A stretch of 64,000 nt of DNA. It comes from Peribacillus frigoritolerans. Its GTDB lineage: Bacteria; Bacillota; Bacilli; Bacillales; DSM-1321. A program made the position numbers and the translations under genes. The stretch covers positions 434,001 to 498,000 of the forward strand of contig JAUPFL010000001.1 of the NCBI GenBank assembly GCA_030562215.1, in the 5' to 3' direction. Under the pieces are notes generated by a model. The model was not told the DNA's origin. It worked only from the letters and a program-made list of their open reading frames with translations, and made no database searches. Position 1 is the stretch's first letter; each line of letters begins with the position of its first letter. This document shows positions 19,794-28,322 of the stretch, piece after piece.

Positions 19794-21444
19794 TTGGGGA
19801 AAATGAGCAAAAAGGTAGCAGGAATTACGTTAGCAGGCGCAGTGGCCATATCATCACTGGGTATTTCAACAATGAAGGAAGATGTTCAGGCAAAAGACAA
19901 GAAAAAAGAACCAACAAACGTCATCATGATGGTGATGGATGGAACAAGCACAGGAGCCACAACCCTTTCAAGGTGGTATAAAGGCGATAATCTAGCCATG
20001 GACGAAATGCTGACTGGCGGCATGCGTACATACTCAGCTGAATCGGCCATTACGGACTCAGCTCCTGCAGCAACAGCCCTTGCGACAGGAAATAAATCAA
20101 ATGATAAATTTGTCGGTGTCCTGCCATCCATCGTTAATTCTCCAGGGCTCGATCCGGTTAATCCGAAAAATGCACAAAAACCAGTCGCTAACGTTTTGGA
20201 GGGTGCGAAACAAGCCGGAAAGGCTACTGGCATCATTTCTACATCTGAAATCCAGCATGCTACACCCGCAGGCTTCTCCGCTCACGTGACACACCGAAGC
20301 AATTATGGTGATATTGCGGAACAGCAGGTTTATCAGGGGATTGACGTCGTTTTGGGAGGGGGCAAAGAATCCCTTTACCAGGTAAAACAAAAAATGCAAG
20401 AATTGATGGTGAAAACCTTTTGAAAGTGCTCGAGAAAGACAAATATGATTTTGTTGAAACCCGTGACGAGCTGTTAAACTCTAAATCGAATAAAATTTGG
20501 GGAAGCTTTGCACCAAGTGCCCTGGCATATGATTTAGATCGTAAAACAACAAAGCCAAGTGAACCCACTTTAGCTGAAATGACCAATAAAGCCCTTAAAA
20601 CCTTGAAAAAAGATAAAGATGGTTTCTTCTTATTTGTCGAAGGAAGCAAGATTGACTGGGCTGCTCACGGAAACGACACGATCGGAATGATTAGTGATAC
20701 TTTATCTTTTGATGATGCCGTGAACGAAGCCCTTAAGTTTGCAAAAAATGACGGAAACACGATGGTCATTGCAGTGACGGACCATGGGAACAGCGGAATT
20801 ACAATGGGTAACGTAAACACGAACTCCTCCTACCCAGAAACACCCGTTTCAGCCTATATCGATCCATTAAAGAAAGCGAAGATGACTGTCGAAGGAGCTT
20901 TAAGTAAGTTGAAACCAGATCATTCCAATCTAAAAGAAGTTGCAGCACTATATGGACTTGATGATCTGACTTCTGAAGAATCAGCAAAACTTACCTCTTC
21001 CAAAAACATAGGTGCTGAAATGACAAAGATGCTTGCTAACCGTGCCAACATTGGCTTTACAACTGGCGGTCATACAGGGAAGACGTTTTCCTATACTCTT
21101 ATGGCCCTTCAAAACCGACTGGATTAGTGGAGAATACAGATCTCCCTAAAAAAATGGCCGAATTCATGGGCTTTGATTTACAAAAATTATCGAATAAACT
21201 ATACATGAATGCTAAAGATTCCTTTGAGAAAAAAGGATATTCTACCCGTATTGATGTGACAGACCCGAATAACCCAGTTTTCGTAGCGAAAAAGGGGCAG
21301 CAAAAAGTAGAGTTGCCTGCAAATAAGAATATCGTTATCAGCAAGACTCCTAAATCCACTAAACAAAAGGAAATAAATGCCATAACCATTTACAACGGAA
21401 AAGACTTCTATATATCTGAACAAGCATTAAAGGCAGTCAAGTAA
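19794..21444 (+). pseudogene. Secreted alkaline phosphatase, two frameshifts
   Basis: Phosphate-scavenging enzyme of about 550 residues, exported by a signal peptide (AGITLAGAVAISSLGIST). Visible active-site parts: Asp49 in MVMDG, nucleophile Ser89 in AITDSAPAATA, EGSKIDWAAHGND, AVTDHGNSG and GGHTGE. Missing G residues near 20391 and in the run 21077-21079 break the frame; repairs give SLYQGKTKNARIDGENLL and GGHTGEDVFLYSYGPSKPTG. TTG 19794 follows GGAGGT by seven bases. Longer than PhoA/PhoB of B. subtilis (about 460), with an extra 100-residue C-terminus. Control by PhoPR is plausible but no Pho box was confirmed. Confidence 0.92.
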
Positions 21445-21468
21445 GCATCACATCTTTATAATGATGAA

Positions 21469-21495
21469 GGAGCCCTTGTTTTTAACAAGGGCTCC
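21469..21495 (+). terminator. Terminator after alkaline phosphatase gene (first of two near-identical hairpins)
   Basis: GGAGCCCTTGTT pairs with AACAAGGGCTCC. Almost the same hairpin recurs at 22054-22080. Confidence 0.8.
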
Positions 21496-21585
21496 GACCG
21501 TTTATCAACTCCTTATCCTCCCTACGGTCCGGTAACGTTGACAGACACCATAAGTTAGCTTTCTACATGAAGAAAGGATTTTTTT

Positions 21586-21774
21586 ATGAGAAGAATTTAT
21601 GAATATCTATTGATGAGAAAAAGAAGTAGTTTAAAAATTAAAAGAGATCTCAAAAAATTAGAACAGGAAATAAACCAAAATAAAAATTCCTTTTCGAGTT
21701 TTGTACGTGAAATCTTATATAGTACACGTGATATATGGAATTTAGAAATTGAAGAAGAAATTAAAGATAATTAA
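21586..21774 (+). CDS. Small charged hypothetical protein, 62 aa
   Basis: AAGGA precedes ATG 21586. The sequence is basic then acidic, probably helical (RDLKKLEQEINQNKNSFSS) with no membrane segment. Not recognised. It has its own terminator at 21784-21815 and is more AT-rich than its neighbours, and it lies between duplicated terminator hairpins, so it may be a late arrival. Confidence 0.5.
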   Translation: MRRIYEYLLMRKRSSLKIKRDLKKLEQEINQNKNSFSSFVREILYSTRDIWNLEIEEEIKDN

Positions 21775-21783
21775 GCATATAAA

Positions 21784-21815
21784 AAGGTTCTTATCTAAAA
21801 TTAGATAAGAACCTT
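21784..21815 (+). terminator. Terminator after the 62-aa gene
   Basis: AAGGTTCTTATCT (21784-21796) and AGATAAGAACCTT (21803-21815) form a perfect 13-bp stem. Confidence 0.8.
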
Positions 21816-21816
21816 C

Positions 21817-22053
21817 AGACTGTAGACAAACTCGAAGAAAAGCGGGTTTGCCCGCAGTTTTTTTATGGTTTGTACAATGAACGTTGATTTCCTCTCCAGG
21901 CACTCGCTTTCCGCGGGCGGTCCGGGAGTCTCCTCGGCGCCTTTGCGCCTGCGGGGTCTCCCTGGGACTCGCTATTCTAAGCAGGAGCCTCGCACATCCG
22001 CTCCAATCAACTTTGTTTAAAAATTCCGATGGAATCCCTTTGTCTACAAACTC
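21817..22053 (+). repeat. Intergenic repeat family A, copy 1
   Basis: Begins with AGACTGTAGACAAACTCG directly after a terminator stem and ends TTTGTCTACAAACTCAGG directly before another. The GC-rich core (21883-22011) starts GTTGATTT, ends AATCAAC, and contains CTCGCTTTCCGCGGGCGG and CGGGGTCTCCCTGGGACTC. Copies 2 and 3 are at 28.1 and 40.2 kb in the opposite orientation. Confidence 0.9.
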
Positions 22054-22084
22054 AGGAGCCCTTGTTTAACAAGGGCTCCTTTTC
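22054..22084 (+). terminator. Second copy of the GGAGCCCTTG hairpin
   Basis: AGGAGCCCTTGTT pairs with AACAAGGGCTCCT and is followed by TTTT. It is nearly identical to the hairpin at 21469-21495. Confidence 0.8.
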
Positions 22085-22110
22085 TTATCAATGATTTAGA
22101 ACTCCCCGGT

Positions 22111-22379
22111 TCACCAGCTTGACTTTTTGACACCCGGCAGCTGCCCTTTATGAGCAAGTTCCCTAAAAACGATACGCGACATGTTGAATTTGCGCATATA
22201 TCCACGTGGCCTCCCCGTTACTCCACAACGATTATGGACCCTTGTCGGCGAGGAATCACGAGGGAGTTTGGCCAATGCGGCATAATCCCCTTCTCTTTCA
22301 ATTCCTTTCTAAGTTCTGCATACTTTTCGACCATTGCCAACTGTTTTTCCGCTTTTATCACCTTGGACTTTTTCGCCAT
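22111..22379 (-). pseudogene. rpsN: Ribosomal protein S14, zinc-free paralogue, one frameshift
   Basis: Long-form S14 of 89 residues: MAKKSKVIKAEKQLAMVEKY, then [19 protein letters not shown] and [18 protein letters not shown]. The CxxC pairs of zinc-binding S14 are absent (one Cys), which marks the paralogue that replaces the zinc form when zinc is scarce. One G is missing in the run at 22287-22290. AAGGAGAA precedes ATG 22379. It lies in a Zur-box cluster with the zinc-free L33, fitting the known zinc-sparing response. Confidence 0.93.
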
Positions 22380-22415
22380 TTTAATTCTCCTTTTTTAAAG
22401 ATCTTGATTTTATAT

Positions 22416-23583
22416 CTATAAACTATTCACAATTCGTTCCGCTGCCTGTCTTGCTCCCGATATATTCCTGGATATCGGTCCCATTTCAAGTTCAGCCAAT
22501 GCTCCCGTGACATATAAACCAGGTCCCCACTGCAACGACTGCGATACGATTGGATAACCACATTCCGCGCAGCGTAAATCATGCGACCGGATGACTGGCA
22601 TCAGCCAATCCTTCCCTGGCATTGATGACTTAAAGCCGGTCGCTAAAAGGATCGTCCCCGTTTGTTGAATGACCTTTTCGTTTTTATCCCTAAGGCTGAT
22701 ATGCCCATCCCTCCACACAGCGTTTATCACTTCATCATCCATGACACGCAATAATCCCTGTTTAACCTGATTCATCAGCGCTTTATGTAAGTCAGGTGGG
22801 ATGGATCCCTTATTACGGGCCTGGATAATGGTCTCGCGTCTTTTTGAAAGCTGGATATAGCACGGAAAGGTCGCTGTTTTTTCGGCCCCAACCAACCAGG
22901 ATCACTGTCGAAATCATGAATTCTAAAATGATGCCGCTTCAGAACCGTTACATCATGGGGATAGATTTTACTCAGCTTTAAAGCGAGATGGACAGAAGAT
23001 ATGCCGCCCCCAATGATCGTGATGGGTCCTTGTAATTGTGTCAGGTCCGGAATATTTTCATCAAATATGTGGTAAATCGGACCCCCATGCTCTTGTTTGA
23101 ATTGCCGTGCCCATTCAGGCCAATAAGGCTGTTCGCCAATACCAATTGAAATCACAAGTTTTTGTCCCTCAAGCCGTCGCTTGTTTTGCAATTGGATTTC
23201 CCAGCCCTGTCCCGTTTTGCAGGCAGAGATGACTTCCCTTGCACCCATGCCTGCTTAATGGATAAATCATCAGCCAAGTGAATACAATGTTCATTGAAGG
23301 ATTTTAGGGATGGCCGCTTATATTGGCCGTAAAAGTTATTTTTCCAGTCTGCCTTCTCCACATACTTCTGCAGGCTGAAGGGATTCACATCCAGATGGTG
23401 TACGGATGGAGAACGTAAATATGGCATTGAAATGACTTCCGTACAATGCTTCCATCTTGCTAATGGTTCTTCATTTCTATCCACAATCGCCAGCTGGTCC
23501 ACCGTCGTTTTTCCTGACTTAAGTAAAAATGCAGCCATCGTCATACCTTGAATGCCTCCGCCAATAATGATCCATTCCAACAT
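22416..23583 (-). pseudogene. FAD/NAD(P)-binding oxidoreductase of unknown role in Zur cluster, two frameshifts
   Basis: A flavoprotein of about 390 residues with two dinucleotide-binding motifs, IIIGGGIQGM at the N-terminus and ITIIGGGISSVHLAL in the middle, and the FAD closing motif ILLATGFKSSMPG. Its layout recalls SidA/IucD-like amine hydroxylases and related monooxygenases, but the exact family is not clear. A CAECGYPIV segment adds a CxxC near the end. One G is missing near 23250 and one A in the run 22877-22882; both repairs give continuous protein. A Zur box (23616-23638) lies just before its start, so it is expected to be made under zinc limitation. Confidence 0.75.
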
Positions 23584-23615
23584 GAACTTCCCCCTTTTAC
23601 ATCCATTCTCCCTTA

Positions 23616-23638
23616 TAAATCATAATCTTTACGATTTA
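23616..23638. promoter_or_regulatory. Zur box upstream of the flavoprotein gene
   Basis: Begins TAAATCATAAT and ends TTTACGATTTA, a near-palindrome matching the Bacillus Zur consensus TAAATCGTAAT-N-ATTACGATTTA. It lies between rpmG and the flavoprotein start, 33 bases before ATG 23583. Confidence 0.85.
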
Positions 23639-23648
23639 AATCTTAAAA

Positions 23649-23798
23649 TTACTTCGTTTCACGGTGAAGCGTGTGTTTCTTCAATCGCGGGCAGTACTTT
23701 TTCAATTCGATCCTGTCCGGATTATTCCGCTTGTTTTTCGTCGTGATATAATTTCTGTCCCCTGATTCTGTGCATGCTAACGTAATGTTTACTCTCAT
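23649..23798 (-). CDS. rpmG: Ribosomal protein L33, zinc-free paralogue
   Basis: A 49-residue L33 ([37 protein letters not shown]). Of the four Cys of the zinc form only two remain, one in ACTESG and one in KYCPR, so both CxxC pairs are broken. Such forms take over in zinc starvation. AGGAGG precedes ATG 23798. The gene is 21 bases after yciC and ahead of a Zur box, and is probably co-transcribed with yciC. Confidence 0.93.
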   Translation of the reverse strand: MRVNITLACTESGDRNYITTKNKRNNPDRIELKKYCPRLKKHTLHRETK

Positions 23799-23819
23799 TT
23801 TATTTCCTCCTAAAGTTTT

Positions 23820-25013
23820 TTAATGAACGATTTCAGTAAATGCAGGCAATCGATCTTCATACAGAGACCAATCCTGCTGCATCTCAATTTCCGTCAATAA
23901 GCATTGATCTAATTCATTTTCGATTTCCTGTTGATTCATTTGAATGCCGATCATCACCAGCTCCGTCATCCTGTCACCGTATACCTCATTCCACCGTTCC
24001 AATAATTCAGGTGCTTCCTTTAAAATTTGGCGCTGTTCTTCCTCAGGGTAAGCTGCGATCCATTTACCGGCTGCTTGTAAAGTTAATGACGGTCCCGCTT
24101 GCGATAGCAGGCCTGCCGTATCATTTCTCGACGCCAGCCAAAGGAAGCCCTTCGCCCTCACCACTTGTACGGGCCAGTTTTCTAACCACTCCATCAGCCG
24201 TTCGGGGTGAAACGGTATCTTCCTCCTGTAAACGAAAGAAGAAATCCCATACTCCAAGGTCTCCGGGATATGCTCTTCATTCAATTCCTTTATCCAGCCC
24301 GCTCCTTGGCTTGCCTCTTCAAAGTCAAATAAATGTGTATTCAATACTTCCTTTAGCGGCACCTTGGAATGGTTTGTTTCAATGATCCTCGCATCCGCAT
24401 TCATTTTATGAAGAACCGCTTTCAATTCCTCAACGGCGTCAGCATCCATAAGATCGATTTTATTTAACAGGATGACATTGGCGAACTCTATCTGATCTAT
24501 TAATAGATCGACCACTTCCCTGCCATCCCCAGCATCAGTTGCCTGCATCCTGTCAATGAGTGTTTCTCCGGAAGTGAAGTCTCGCCAAAAATTATACCCA
24601 TCAACAACGGTAACCATCGTATCAAGCCTGCAATATTCCGATAAATCAATTCCCATGCTTTCATCAACATAGGAGAAGGTTTGGGCTACAGGTACCGGTT
24701 CGCTTATCCCAGTCGATTCAATCACGATGTAATCAATGTCCCGTTGTTTCGCCAATTTTTCCACTTCAATCATCAAATCCTCACGAAGCGTACAACAAAT
24801 GCAGCCATTCTGCATTTCCACCAGTTTTTCATCCGTCCGGGTAAACCCTCCCTGTTTGACCAGCGAAGCATCAATATTGATTTCACTCATATCATTAACG
24901 ATGACGGCAACCTTCAGATCATCCCTATTTTCAAGAATATGATTCAAAAGCGTCGTCTTTCCCGCACCAAGGTATCCACTCAATACCGTAACCGGAATTT
25001 TCTTCATCTCCAT
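23820..25013 (-). CDS. yciC: COG0523 GTPase, YciC/ZagA-type zinc metallochaperone
   Basis: A 397-residue G3E GTPase. Walker A GYLGAGKT at 13-20, the metal-binding CxCC at 71-74 ([10 protein letters not shown]), and NKIDL for guanine recognition are all seen, with the COG0523 C-terminal domain ([21 protein letters not shown]). In B. subtilis the homologue is Zur-controlled and delivers zinc to FolE and FtsH-linked targets. Here two Zur boxes lie upstream (25051-25073, 25117-25137). AAAGGAG precedes ATG 25013. Intact. It heads the zinc-sparing gene set. Confidence 0.93.
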   Translation of the reverse strand: MEMKKIPVTVLSGYLGAGKTTLLNHILENRDDLKVAVIVNDMSEINIDASLVKQGGFTRTDEKLVEMQNGCICCTLREDLMIEVEKLAKQRDIDYIVIESTGISEPVPVAQTFSYVDESMGIDLSEYCRLDTMVTVVDGYNFWRDFTSGETLIDRMQATDAGDGREVVDLLIDQIEFANVILLNKIDLMDADAVEELKAVLHKMNADARIIETNHSKVPLKEVLNTHLFDFEEASQGAGWIKELNEEHIPETLEYGISSFVYRRKIPFHPERLMEWLENWPVQVVRAKGFLWLASRNDTAGLLSQAGPSLTLQAAGKWIAAYPEEEQRQILKEAPELLERWNEVYGDRMTELVMIGIQMNQQEIENELDQCLLTEIEMQQDWSLYEDRLPAFTEIVH

Positions 25014-25050
25014 CCATTACCACTCCTTTACCTGATTTCTTTGCTGCGCG

Positions 25051-25073
25051 TAAATCAAAATCATTACGATTTA
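25051..25073. promoter_or_regulatory. Zur box upstream of yciC, proximal
   Basis: Starts TAAATCAAAAT and ends CATTACGATTTA; only one arm deviates from the 23-bp consensus palindrome. It is 38 bases before the yciC start. Confidence 0.88.
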
Positions 25074-25116
25074 AATGTCGAAGTCATCTCCCATGTAAAA
25101 ACACTCTTTAATAATA

Positions 25117-25137
25117 AAACGTAATCATTACTATTTG
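25117..25137. promoter_or_regulatory. Zur box upstream of yciC, distal
   Basis: AAAACGTAATCATTACTATT keeps the central CGTAATCATTACTA palindrome core of Zur sites, 44 bases upstream of the proximal box. Two boxes suggest cooperative or graded repression of yciC. Confidence 0.7.
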
Positions 25138-25400
25138 CAAGTTTTTTCAAAATTGCCTGCGAATACTTCTCCTGAACCAACGTAATCACGCTTGATCCGA
25201 CACACGGATAAATGAAAGGTGCTGACATAAAACTTAAATCAACAAAATTTAAATGGAAGCCCAATCACACATCACATCATGTGTATGGAACTTCCATTGC
25301 AGGTTTATCATTTAATGTACTTCTATATTTACAAGCAGCTGATCATCATCCAATACATTTTTCTTTTTCTTTGTTGCAAATAGAGAAAAAAATTATTGGC
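25138..25400. other. Gap without recognised gene
   Basis: AT-rich stretch between the yciC control region and the next small gene. No ribosome site followed by a convincing frame, no strong hairpin and no repeat were seen. Confidence 0.5.
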
Positions 25401-25571
25401 TTATTCCGCCATTTCCCACCCTGAAGATGTTACTGTCTTTTGTTCAAAAGTTTCAATCTCTCTCTGTTTCGCCAGTTTAGAAGCTTGTGATACGGACCAC
25501 GTTAAATTCCCAAAGGCAATCACTGTCCCGATCGAGATAACTAACACCTTTTTACAAAGTATTTTCTTCAA
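25401..25571 (-). CDS. Small secreted or membrane-anchored peptide, 56 aa
   Basis: TTG 25571 lies six bases after a perfect AGGAGG. The peptide starts MKKILCKKVLVISIGTVIAF, a basic N-terminus and hydrophobic core typical of a signal sequence or single helix, followed by a short polar tail (QASKLAKQREIETFEQK). Function unknown. Confidence 0.55.
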   Translation of the reverse strand: MKKILCKKVLVISIGTVIAFGNLTWSVSQASKLAKQREIETFEQKTVTSSGWEMAE

Positions 25572-25722
25572 TAGCTTCCTCCTGAGAATGTATTGGAATA
25601 CTCTAAATATAAACCAACATTGTTAACCTAACATGTAGCTTCTGTAAATGTACGAAATTATTTTTATACATATGTAAACACAAAAAGCTGAGTGCATATG
25701 CAGTCAGCTTTTAAGGTGTTTC

Positions 25723-26097
25723 TTATTTATAAAACACTTTGTCGACGTTGTATTTAGCATGAAGTTTATTGATCATGTACGTTTCATAGATTTCACGTTC
25801 CATAGCATCTTCAACTAAAAGAATGTCAATTTTCTTGACTTCATTACGATGCTCTTTAATCGGAGATACATTATCCTCGAAATGCTTCTTGACCCTTGGT
25901 CTTAATTTACGGGCTTTACCGACAAAAATCAGCTCATCGTTTTCATTGTAAAACAAGATGATGCCGCCTTTATCACGGGGAATCAAATGAAAATCGATAA
26001 ACCCGTAAATTTCAGGAATGACAGGTTCGTCTCCTTCTATAACTTGCTTTCTTTGTTTGATGCTTATATCCGCTTCAGGGATTTCAATTTTGATCAT
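25723..26097 (-). CDS. GIY-YIG domain protein (UvrC N-domain-like)
   Basis: A 124-residue protein with a GIY-YIG-type core: GGIILFYNENDELIFVGKA, KLRPRVKKHFED, KIDILLVEDAMEREIYETYMI. The order and the late Glu resemble the UvrC/Cho nuclease fold, but the first motif reads GIILFY and the second LIFVGKA, so it is a divergent member close to B. subtilis YurQ-type proteins. Catalysis is uncertain. Intact, monocistronic. Confidence 0.75.
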   Translation of the reverse strand: MIKIEIPEADISIKQRKQVIEGDEPVIPEIYGFIDFHLIPRDKGGIILFYNENDELIFVGKARKLRPRVKKHFEDNVSPIKEHRNEVKKIDILLVEDAMEREIYETYMINKLHAKYNVDKVFYK

Positions 26098-26306
26098 TAC
26101 AATTCACGTCCTCTATTTGTATAAGGTGAAACTTTCAATCGGAATCAAAATACCGGTTTCACGCCAAGCCAATCACTATAATCTTAAAGGTAAATGGTAT
26201 CATAATTATGAGTGAAAAGCCATGTATGCCTTGATTGGTTTAAGATTGATTCTAAATATAAAGAAGAAGACTCGCTGGGAGCCTCCTTCTTTATCGGAAA
26301 TATCCG

Positions 26307-26459
26307 TTACCACCTGTGAGCCTTTGCATTGCTTCTTAGTATAATGTTTGTTTGCGATTCTTGCGTATGCCCATTAACTTGAGATTTTGAACGCTTAGGT
26401 CTTGTCCAATTATGGTGAAACTTTTGAGAATGTGGATCTAATTGATCTTTATAGCTCAT
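26307..26459 (-). CDS. YpzG-like small protein, 50 aa
   Basis: Begins MSYKDQLDPHSQKFHHNWTR and ends RSNAKAHRW. The HHNWTRPKRSKSQVNG core matches my memory of the YpzG family, small conserved Bacillus proteins of unknown role. GAGGTGA is eight bases before ATG 26459. Confidence 0.65.
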   Translation of the reverse strand: MSYKDQLDPHSQKFHHNWTRPKRSKSQVNGHTQESQTNIILRSNAKAHRW

Positions 26460-26524
26460 TCTGTGTCACCTCATCATTAGGATTTGGATATTCCGTTCAG
26501 TGATAGTAATCCCCATCACTTGTT

Positions 26525-27207
26525 CTAGTATTTTATTTTTCCAAGGCATTTATACATATCCTTTAAAAGCGATTCGGCTGGCTTGCCTTTTGCAAGCACT
26601 TCCCTGATTCATCCACCGCATCACTTGTCATGACGGATATGCCTTTTATGTTTCCATCATTTAGAATGAAACCAATGTTTCCGCTTTTTGAACCGTTTCC
26701 TTCTATTTCACCAGTAAGTTCTTCCAAGTAAATCTCATCTTCCCATGTCAGATGTTCCCCTCTGTCCGTTTCAAGGAAAGCAACTGGCGAAAACTTAACT
26801 TTTTTATCCGTATTATTTTTAATTTCCACGTTCACTTTTACGATATCGAAATTTTCATCATGCGTATAGCCGTGGAAGAAATCGATCATGCTGTAATCCG
26901 GAGTGGCATGCATCACTTTCATTTCTTTGACCTTAACCTCGATCGGACCAACATTCAACGTTCCATTCACCTTTTTATAGGCCTTCAAAGTTAATTCGCC
27001 TTTGGCATCGGAAACGTTCTGTCCAATCTGGTTCAAGTTTATATCATCAGGAAGCTGTGGATTCGGAACATAGACATCCTTTTTTTCCAGTGGTCGTGCA
27101 ATTTCCTCTGTTTTTTCTTTAGCTGTCGTTTCTTCTTTGTAAGCTGGTTGGGTATTAAGTGCACCAAATGCCGTTAATAACAGGGCACCAATCATCAGTC
27201 TGTTCAT
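26525..27207 (-). CDS. Exported protein with DUF4352-like domain, C-terminal frameshift
   Basis: Signal peptide MNRLMIGALLLTAFGALNTQ, then a low-complexity linker rich in Lys and Glu and a beta-sandwich region (VGPIEVKVKEMKVMHATPDY, VKVNVEIKNNTDKKVKFSP, AFLETDRGEHLTWED) that looks like DUF4352 or related Ig-like accessory domains. As given the frame stops at 26563; a one-base repair near 26597 gives SGKVLAKGKPAESLLKDMYK ending at 26525. AGGGAGGG precedes ATG 27207. It directly follows an alkaline phosphatase remnant. Confidence 0.7.
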
Positions 27208-27227
27208 TGAATCCCTCCCTGAAGTCA

Positions 27228-27632
27228 TTATTTCTTTAATAGATCAAAAATGATTTTGGCTTGATCCGTGTTATCGACAGAAGGCGTTTCACTTGGGCGG
27301 TCAATCATTTTCGGCAGTCCTTCAGAAGCGAATAAACCAAGGACCTGTTCATTTTTGTCCTTAAGCATTTTATTTTTATCAGTCACATAACTGTAACCGT
27401 CTTATTCGAAGGCTTTCGCCAAATTGACATCAGGCCGGACAAAATTGGACTTCCCACCGCCCAATAGGACGTCAATTTTATGTTTGCCCTTGATTAAGTC
27501 GTTATAATGATCGTCTGCGATTTGGGTTACCCTTTGCCGAAACACGATCCGCACCGGACCATGATAAACTTCCAAATGCTAATGCAGAAACGAGCGTGAT
27601 GGGTAAAACCTTTTACCCCATGTGCGATTCAA
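27228..27632 (-). pseudogene. Alkaline phosphatase remnant with large internal deletion
   Basis: The start (TTG 27632 after GGGAGGT) encodes a signal peptide: after a one-base repair, RVLPITLVSALAFGSLSWSG. The sequence then jumps to a mid-enzyme segment VTQIADDHYNDLIKGKHKID, VLLGGGKSNFVRPDVNLAKAFE and YVTDKNKMLKDKNEQVLGLF, as in Bacillus alkaline phosphatases. The nucleophile Ser and all downstream metal ligands are missing, there is an in-frame TAA after AKAFE, and it stops at 27228. Unlike most broken genes here, this is a true decay product of a second alkaline phosphatase gene. Confidence 0.85.
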
Positions 27633-27868
27633 ATGACTGACCTCCCGTTAATGTTTTCTATTTAATTTAACTATAGGTGAAGAAAATGAACTCAATGTCA
27701 AGGCTATGTAAAAGTGCGACAGGATAATTGTTAAGACAAGGTAAGGCAGCATGTGGAATTATTGGTTATTCAGGAAAATCTCAGCAAAGGGGGCATGTTA
27801 CAGGCCACTCAACGCCTTCAAACCGGGTGATTTGTTCGGAGTTTGAAAGTGTTTTAAATAAAAAAACA

Positions 27869-27889
27869 AAGCATCCAATCAGGATGCTT
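27869..27889. terminator. Small hairpin before the repeat block
   Basis: AAGCATCC and GGATGCTT separated by five bases, directly followed by the CAGACTG-type repeat boundary. Confidence 0.6.
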
Positions 27890-27890
27890 C

Positions 27891-28085
27891 AGGGCAGACT
27901 GCAGACAAATTCGATACCTACAGTTTTCTTTGAAAAACGTTATATTTTTTCGGAAATCCGCCTTTTTTCGCCGACTGACTGTCAAGCCTCCTGCCACAAG
28001 CATCTAGCGGAGTCTCTGCTAGCCAGTTATTCTGCAGGAAAAATCATGAAGTATATACTATTCTTAAACCGTTCGGGATGAGACC
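27891..28085 (-). repeat. Intergenic repeat family B, diverged copy
   Basis: Carries GCAGACTGCAGACAAA at its left end and the B blocks GAAATCCGCC, GCCGACTGACTGTCAAGCC, CTAGCCAGTTATTCTGCAGG in the order seen at 63.1 kb. Confidence 0.7.
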
Positions 28086-28116
28086 AGCCTACAGTTTCAG
28101 TTTAAAAACCATTCCA

Positions 28117-28250
28117 GTTGATTGGAACGGAAGGTACGAGACTCCTGCGGGAAAAACGTGTCCAAGGGAGAGATCCCACAGGCGCAATGGCGCCGCGGGC
28201 GGACCGCCCGCGGAAAGCGAGTACCTGGTGGAGATCATGTTCCAGTTGAT
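28117..28250 (-). repeat. Intergenic repeat family A, copy 2
   Basis: GTTGATTGGAACGGAAGGTA, GAGACTCCTGCGGG, CCACAGGCGCAA, CGGACCGCCCGCGGAAAGCG match copy 3 at 40.2 kb base for base over long parts. It abuts a family B copy, so two repeat types share one insertion spot. Confidence 0.88.
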
Positions 28251-28292
28251 TTAAGAAACCCGCTCACTTTCCCCCTTTTCGCCGACAAACTG

Positions 28293-28320
28293 AAGCGCCC
28301 CATTCAAAGAGCGCTTTTTT
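28293..28320. terminator. Hairpin between repeat block and purT
   Basis: AAGCGC and GCGCTT stem with TTTTTT on the plus strand, at the 3' end of purT. It marks the right edge of the repeat block, after GCCGACAAACTG. Confidence 0.6.
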
Positions 28321-28322
28321 CA

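Noticed and set aside
19794-21444. Programmed frameshifting in alkaline phosphatase
   Set aside because: No slippery heptamer or downstream pseudoknot at the joints, and identical one-base losses occur in dozens of unrelated genes here.
21817-22053. Insertion sequence
   Set aside because: The element is non-coding and under 250 bp; no transposase gene was found in the window, so it is listed as a dispersed intergenic repeat.
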